DNA from: an uncultured Selenomonadaceae bacterium | GTDB taxonomy: Bacteria; Bacillota; Negativicutes; Selenomonadales; Selenomonadaceae | Reading direction: 5' to 3' | DNA length: 8,865 nt | Assembly (NCBI GenBank): GCA_905233965.1 | Contig: CAJOFG010000116.1 | Span: 1-8,865, forward strand | In this document: one piece after another, positions 6,316 through 8,865 of the stretch | Layout: the number at the start of each line of letters is the position of its first letter | Numbering within the stretch: position 1 is the stretch's first letter | Translations under genes and position numbers: made by a program | The notes under the pieces: model-generated | The model's database searches: none | What the model saw: only the letters and a program-made list of their open reading frames with translations | What the model was told of the DNA's origin: nothing

Positions 6316-7544
6316 TCAATCGACAATCTTTTCCGCAACTTTTTCACCGGAAATTTTTTCCTGCTCCGACGTTTCCAAATTTTTTATCGTCACCGTTCCG
6401 GAATTTATTTCTTCCTCACCGATTATCAAAGCGAATTTCGCGCCGGACTTCGCCGCCTGTTTCATTTGCGCCTTCATGCTGCGCCCGGCAAAATCGGTTG
6501 CCGCCGAAATATTTTTCCGTCGCAACTCCGTCAGAAGTTTGAACGCGTGAATTTCTTCCTCCGCGCCCGCCGCAACGATGAAAACTTTCGGCGCATCAGA
6601 TTCGGCTTGCAACAAATTTTGTTTTTCGAGAGCCAGTAAAATTCTTTCCATGCCGGTTGCGAAACCGACGCCCGGAGTCGGTGCGCCGCCTATTTCCTCA
6701 ACCAGTCCGTCGTAACGCCCGCCGCCGGCAATCGCCGATTGAGCACCCAACGGAGTGTATTGAATTTCAAAAGCAGTCTTGGTGTAATAATCCAGTCCAC
6801 ATCGACGTTCGCCGCGTGCAGGAAGTCGCAAACTTTTGAAAAATGTTCCCGGCAGTCGTCGCACAAACAATTTTGAATTTCCGGAGCGTCCGCGATAAAA
6901 TCTTTCCCGCCGTCAATTTTGCAGTCGAGTATCCGCAGAGGATTTTTTTCCAGCCGACTTTTACAATCGCCGCAAAGTTCGTCAGCGTACTCCGAAAAAT
7001 ATTCGCGGAGCTTTTGCCGGTAAACCGGGCGACAATTCGGACAGCCGACAGTGTTAATTTTCAAAACCAAATCTTCAAGCCCCAGACTTTTCAAAAAGTC
7101 CCAAGCAAGCAAAATTATTTCGGCATCGACCGCCGGATTTTTTTCGCCGAGTGCCTCAACGCCGAATTGATGAAATTCCCGGAGCCGTCCCGCTTGCGGT
7201 CTGTCGTAGCGGAACATTGAGCCGATATAAAAAAGTTTGACGAGATTTCCCTCCGCGTAAAGTTTGTTCTGCAGGTAAGCGCGAACAATCGACGCGGTAT
7301 TTTCCGGGCGCAAAGTTATGGAGCGGTCGCCTTTGTCGGTGAAGGTGTACATTTCTTTATCGACAACGTCCGTGCCTTCGCCTATCCCGCGTTTAAAAAG
7401 TTCGGTGTGTTCAAAAATCGGCGTGCGAATTTCTTTGTAACCGTAAAGCCGGCAAATGTCGCGAATCTTTTTTTCAAGCGCGACCCACTCCGCCGTTTTG
7501 TCCGGCAAAATATCTTTCGTACCTCTCGGTGCATTTGTCAGCAA
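6316..7544 (-). pseudogene. hisS: Histidyl-tRNA synthetase gene broken by a ~25-nt deletion
   Basis: Class II aminoacyl-tRNA synthetase that charges tRNA-His. The 5' part from TTG 7544 encodes APRGTKDILP, motif 1 near RTPIFEHTELF (40-50), the TLRPENTASIVRA loop and motif 2 (FYIGSMFRYDRPQAGRLREF, 105-124), and runs normally to AANVDV (residue 249). From 6798 on the protein continues one frame away: GLDYYTKTAFEIQ, GGGRYDGL, motif 3 GVGFATGMERIL and the C-terminal anticodon-binding domain, 160 residues to a TGA. Joined, about 409 residues remain against roughly 417-424 usual. Compared with other HisRS (AYTVNQRLVRGLDYY in E. coli) some nine residues before GLDYY are missing, including the Arg equivalent to E. 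coli Arg259, needed for histidine activation. So neither frame can give an active enzyme. Either another hisS exists or this is a sequence error. Confidence 0.85.
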
Positions 7545-7560
7545 AATTTATTCTCCTCCC
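7545..7560 (-). promoter_or_regulatory. hisS: Ribosome binding site deciding the TTG start of hisS
   Basis: GGGAGGAG (7560-7553) lies 8 nt before TTG 7544. The translated start (LTNAPRGTKDILP) is the usual HisRS N-terminus, and no in-frame ATG is present nearby; the ATG at 7536-7534 is in another frame. Confidence 0.75.
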
Positions 7561-7568
7561 AAAAAAAA

Positions 7569-7730
7569 TCAAATTCCGTAAATCATCGCTTTCATCATCA
7601 AGTCCGCGTCACGTTCGCGCAAAATTTCTTCCTCCGGCAACCACTCTTCCGAAAACAGCGGCAAATTTTCCACCAATTCTTTAACAACTTTTTCGACGGC
7701 TTTTATCGCTTTTTCGTCCCGTATGTCCTC
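7569..7730 (-). pseudogene. 3' remnant of an unrecognised gene upstream of hisS
   Basis: On the minus strand an open frame ends at TGA 7571-7569, 24 nt before the hisS start, and reads about 53 residues back to the edge of the GT8 homology: EDIRDEKAIKAVEKVVKELV, then ENLPLFSEEWLPEEEILRER, then DADLMMKAMIYGI. It is charged, helix-prone, and has the operon spacing of a gene co-transcribed with hisS. Base use resembles the minus-strand genes. No ribosome binding site or start is seen near its visible end, so it looks like the C-terminus of a longer protein whose 5' part was lost at the junction near 7700-7735. I do not recognise the family. Farther right the frame stays open only as the complement of the GT8 gene. 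Confidence 0.45.
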
Positions 7731-8633
7731 TCGATGGATATTAAAAAAATTATTTATCTGGATGCGGACGTTATAGTTAATCTCGATATAAAAGAACTTT
7801 GGGATGTTCCGCTCGCTGAAAAAGTCCTTGCCGTCGTTCCGGAAATGCCAATGGGCGTAAATGTCAGCAGTAAAAAAATTTGTGTCGATGGATTAGTAAA
7901 GCATGAGGATTATTTTAATGCCGGTGTATTACTTATCAATTTAAACGCCTTGCGTAAAGAAAATGAAACTATAAGAAACGCCTTTGTTTTTCTCAGCCAA
8001 AATCCAGAGTACAGTTCACTTTTCGATCAAGATATTTTAAATTACTGTTTTTCAACAAGGACTGTAAAATTACCGCTTAAGTTTGACAAGATGACGTATT
8101 TGCGGCGCGAAGAAGAAAAAAGCGTTGGAGAAAAGATTTATCATTACGCAACCACATGGGGATTAGGCATTGATCAAAATGATGTTTTAAATCGCTTGTG
8201 GATGAGCTACTTTATCAGGACGCCGTGGTTTAACGAGGAATCTATTGGGCGGCTGTATGAAGAAATTCTCAAACTTCGCAGTGAGTTAAAGAATACAGCA
8301 CTAAAGCTTTCCGCGCTCGTATCGGGAAAATCGCGCGGCTTTTTCGTAGAGAATCATAAAATAAATTGGCTCAAGGACATTTTTTCAATACGCGACGACG
8401 AAATAATTATCGGCGGCAAAGACGAGAACTCTATTCAAGAATTGCTCGACACGATGAAAGCAGTTAAAGGCAAATTCATTTTCTTTATCATAACCAAAAG
8501 ATTCCCACCGTCACAAAATTTCCCGTTCGATCTGCTGACTAAAGAAGGTTTTGTCGAAGGTGTAGATTTCGTAAAAGGTTGGGATTATTTAAATCTGCCT
8601 TTTAATTCTCATCAACTCGTTCAGGCTATGTAA
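7701..8633 (+). pseudogene. GT8 family glycosyltransferase lacking its N-terminus
   Basis: GT8 enzymes transfer a sugar, often glucose or galactose, from a nucleotide-sugar to lipopolysaccharide or other surface glycans. Homology appears to begin at FYRFFVPYVL (7701) and holds the metal-binding DAD in IIYLDADVIV, the YFNAGVLLINL motif, SLFDQDILN, and a late His in IYHYATTWG. An extra C-terminal region follows (about residues 170-299 from ATG 7734) ending GFVEGVDFVKGWDYLNLPF. The first ~80 residues of the Rossmann fold, which bind the nucleotide, are absent; the next gene shows what such a start looks like. The first ATG is 7734 (299 residues) but has no ribosome binding site. The open frame does extend to 7407, but that part is antisense to hisS and the remnant upstream. 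The gene is clearly AT-richer than hisS, suggesting transfer. Probably inactive. Confidence 0.75.
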
Positions 8634-8639
8634 AAATTT

Positions 8640-8671
8640 TCCGCGTCGAAAAACTCGGCGGGATTTTTTTT
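8640..8671 (+). terminator. Rho-independent terminator after the truncated GT8 gene
   Basis: CCGC (8641-8644) pairs with GCGG near 8658-8661 and an inner CGA/TCG continues the stem after a 2-nt bulge, with an A-rich loop. Eight Ts follow (8664-8671). It starts 7 nt after the stop codon of the GT8 gene. Confidence 0.65.
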
Positions 8672-8734
8672 ACCGTGAAAATTTCCTACAGGAAAAAACG
8701 GCGGTGCACAGAAAATCAATCGCGAGGTGATTTG

Positions 8735-8865
8735 ATGATTCATATTTGTTTTTGCTTTACCGACAAAACGGGACGTTACGCTAAATTTGCGGGCACGGCT
8801 ATGCTCTCGCTCTTCGACAACACTGCCGCTGAAGTCACGATTCATATCCTCCACGACAACACCTT
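8735..8865 (+). CDS. Second GT8 glycosyltransferase, 5' end only
   Basis: ATG 8735 is preceded by GCGAGGTGA, 4 nt away, a good ribosome binding site. The visible 43 residues (MIHICFCFTDKTGRYAKFAG, then TAMLSLFDNTAAEVTIHILH) are the typical GT8 N-terminus: a first beta strand, an aromatic/DKTG segment where the nucleotide-sugar binds, and the helix TAMLSLFDNT leading to strand TIHILHDN. Comparable starts are known from Selenomonas-type surface-glycan loci. It follows the truncated GT8 gene in the same direction and shows the very part that gene lacks. The window ends before the DxD motif, so substrate and activity cannot be judged. Confidence 0.75.
   Translation, partial: MIHICFCFTDKTGRYAKFAGTAMLSLFDNTAAEVTIHILHDNT

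Noticed and set aside
6791..6830. Programmed frameshift in hisS
   Set aside because: A shift could join the frames, but the catalytic Arg and about eight neighbouring residues would still be absent, so a deletion explains it better.
7407..7700. N-terminal ~98 codons of a long plus-strand open frame leading into the GT8 domain
   Set aside because: It is antisense to the hisS 5' end and to the remnant upstream of it; residues are rich in Phe, Arg, Asn and Gln as expected of shadow frames, and do not resemble a GT8 N-terminus.
8621..8854. Minus-strand open frame of 77 codons at the right end
   Set aside because: Covers the GT8 terminator and is antisense to the second GT8 start, which has a good ribosome binding site and family-like sequence.
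1..8865. CRISPR array, tRNA/rRNA genes, transposase, phage or toxin-antitoxin system
   Set aside because: I found no regularly spaced repeats, no tRNA-like cloverleaf, no transposase motif and no terminal inverted repeats around the composition change.

Overview
The window reads as a chromosomal segment of a diderm Firmicute, most likely Negativicutes (Selenomonadales-like). The basis is the order prfB - DUF2993 - DUF5693, a secreted M48 peptidase of the type I associate with that class, and GT8 glycosyltransferases with a start like those of Selenomonas-type surface-polysaccharide loci. This is recognition from memory and no search was run.

Layout. From about 7730 down to 1 nearly everything lies on the minus strand and is read right to left: a 5'-truncated unknown gene (7569-7730), hisS (6316-7544, broken), a terminator-like hairpin (6237-6290), an Lrp/AsnC regulator (5706-6185), a class I aminotransferase (4543-5709), a secreted M48 metallopeptidase whose reading frame is split (3394-4514), prfB for release factor 2 with its +1 recoding site (2257-3364), a DUF2993 lipid-binding-type envelope protein (1521-2240) and a DUF5693 membrane protein that runs out of the window (1-1490). 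From lrp to DUF5693 the gaps are 30 nt or less, and lrp overlaps the aminotransferase by 4 nt, so this looks like one operon joining amino-acid metabolism, translation termination and cell-envelope functions. Right of about 7700 the strand and base composition change: an AT-richer GT8 glycosyltransferase on the plus strand lacks its N-terminal part, ends in a terminator, and is followed by the intact start of a second GT8 gene.

The points that deserve attention are four departures from normal gene structure. (1) RF2 carries GGK in place of the nearly universal GGQ peptidyl-hydrolysis motif. (2) The M48 gene switches to the -1 frame exactly at an A AAA AAG heptamer, with a possible stem-loop 7 nt downstream; it may be programmed frameshifting, a pseudogene or a homopolymer error. 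(3) hisS lacks about 25 nt, which removes the catalytic Arg of its RGLDYY motif and shifts the frame. (4) Two genes that have both lost their 5' ends meet head to head near 7700-7735, which marks a rearrangement breakpoint or an assembly join. So many lesions in about 9 kb, two of them in genes that are normally essential, mean that sequence quality has to be ruled out before any biological reading. I see no CRISPR array, tRNA, rRNA, transposase or clearly novel defence system.
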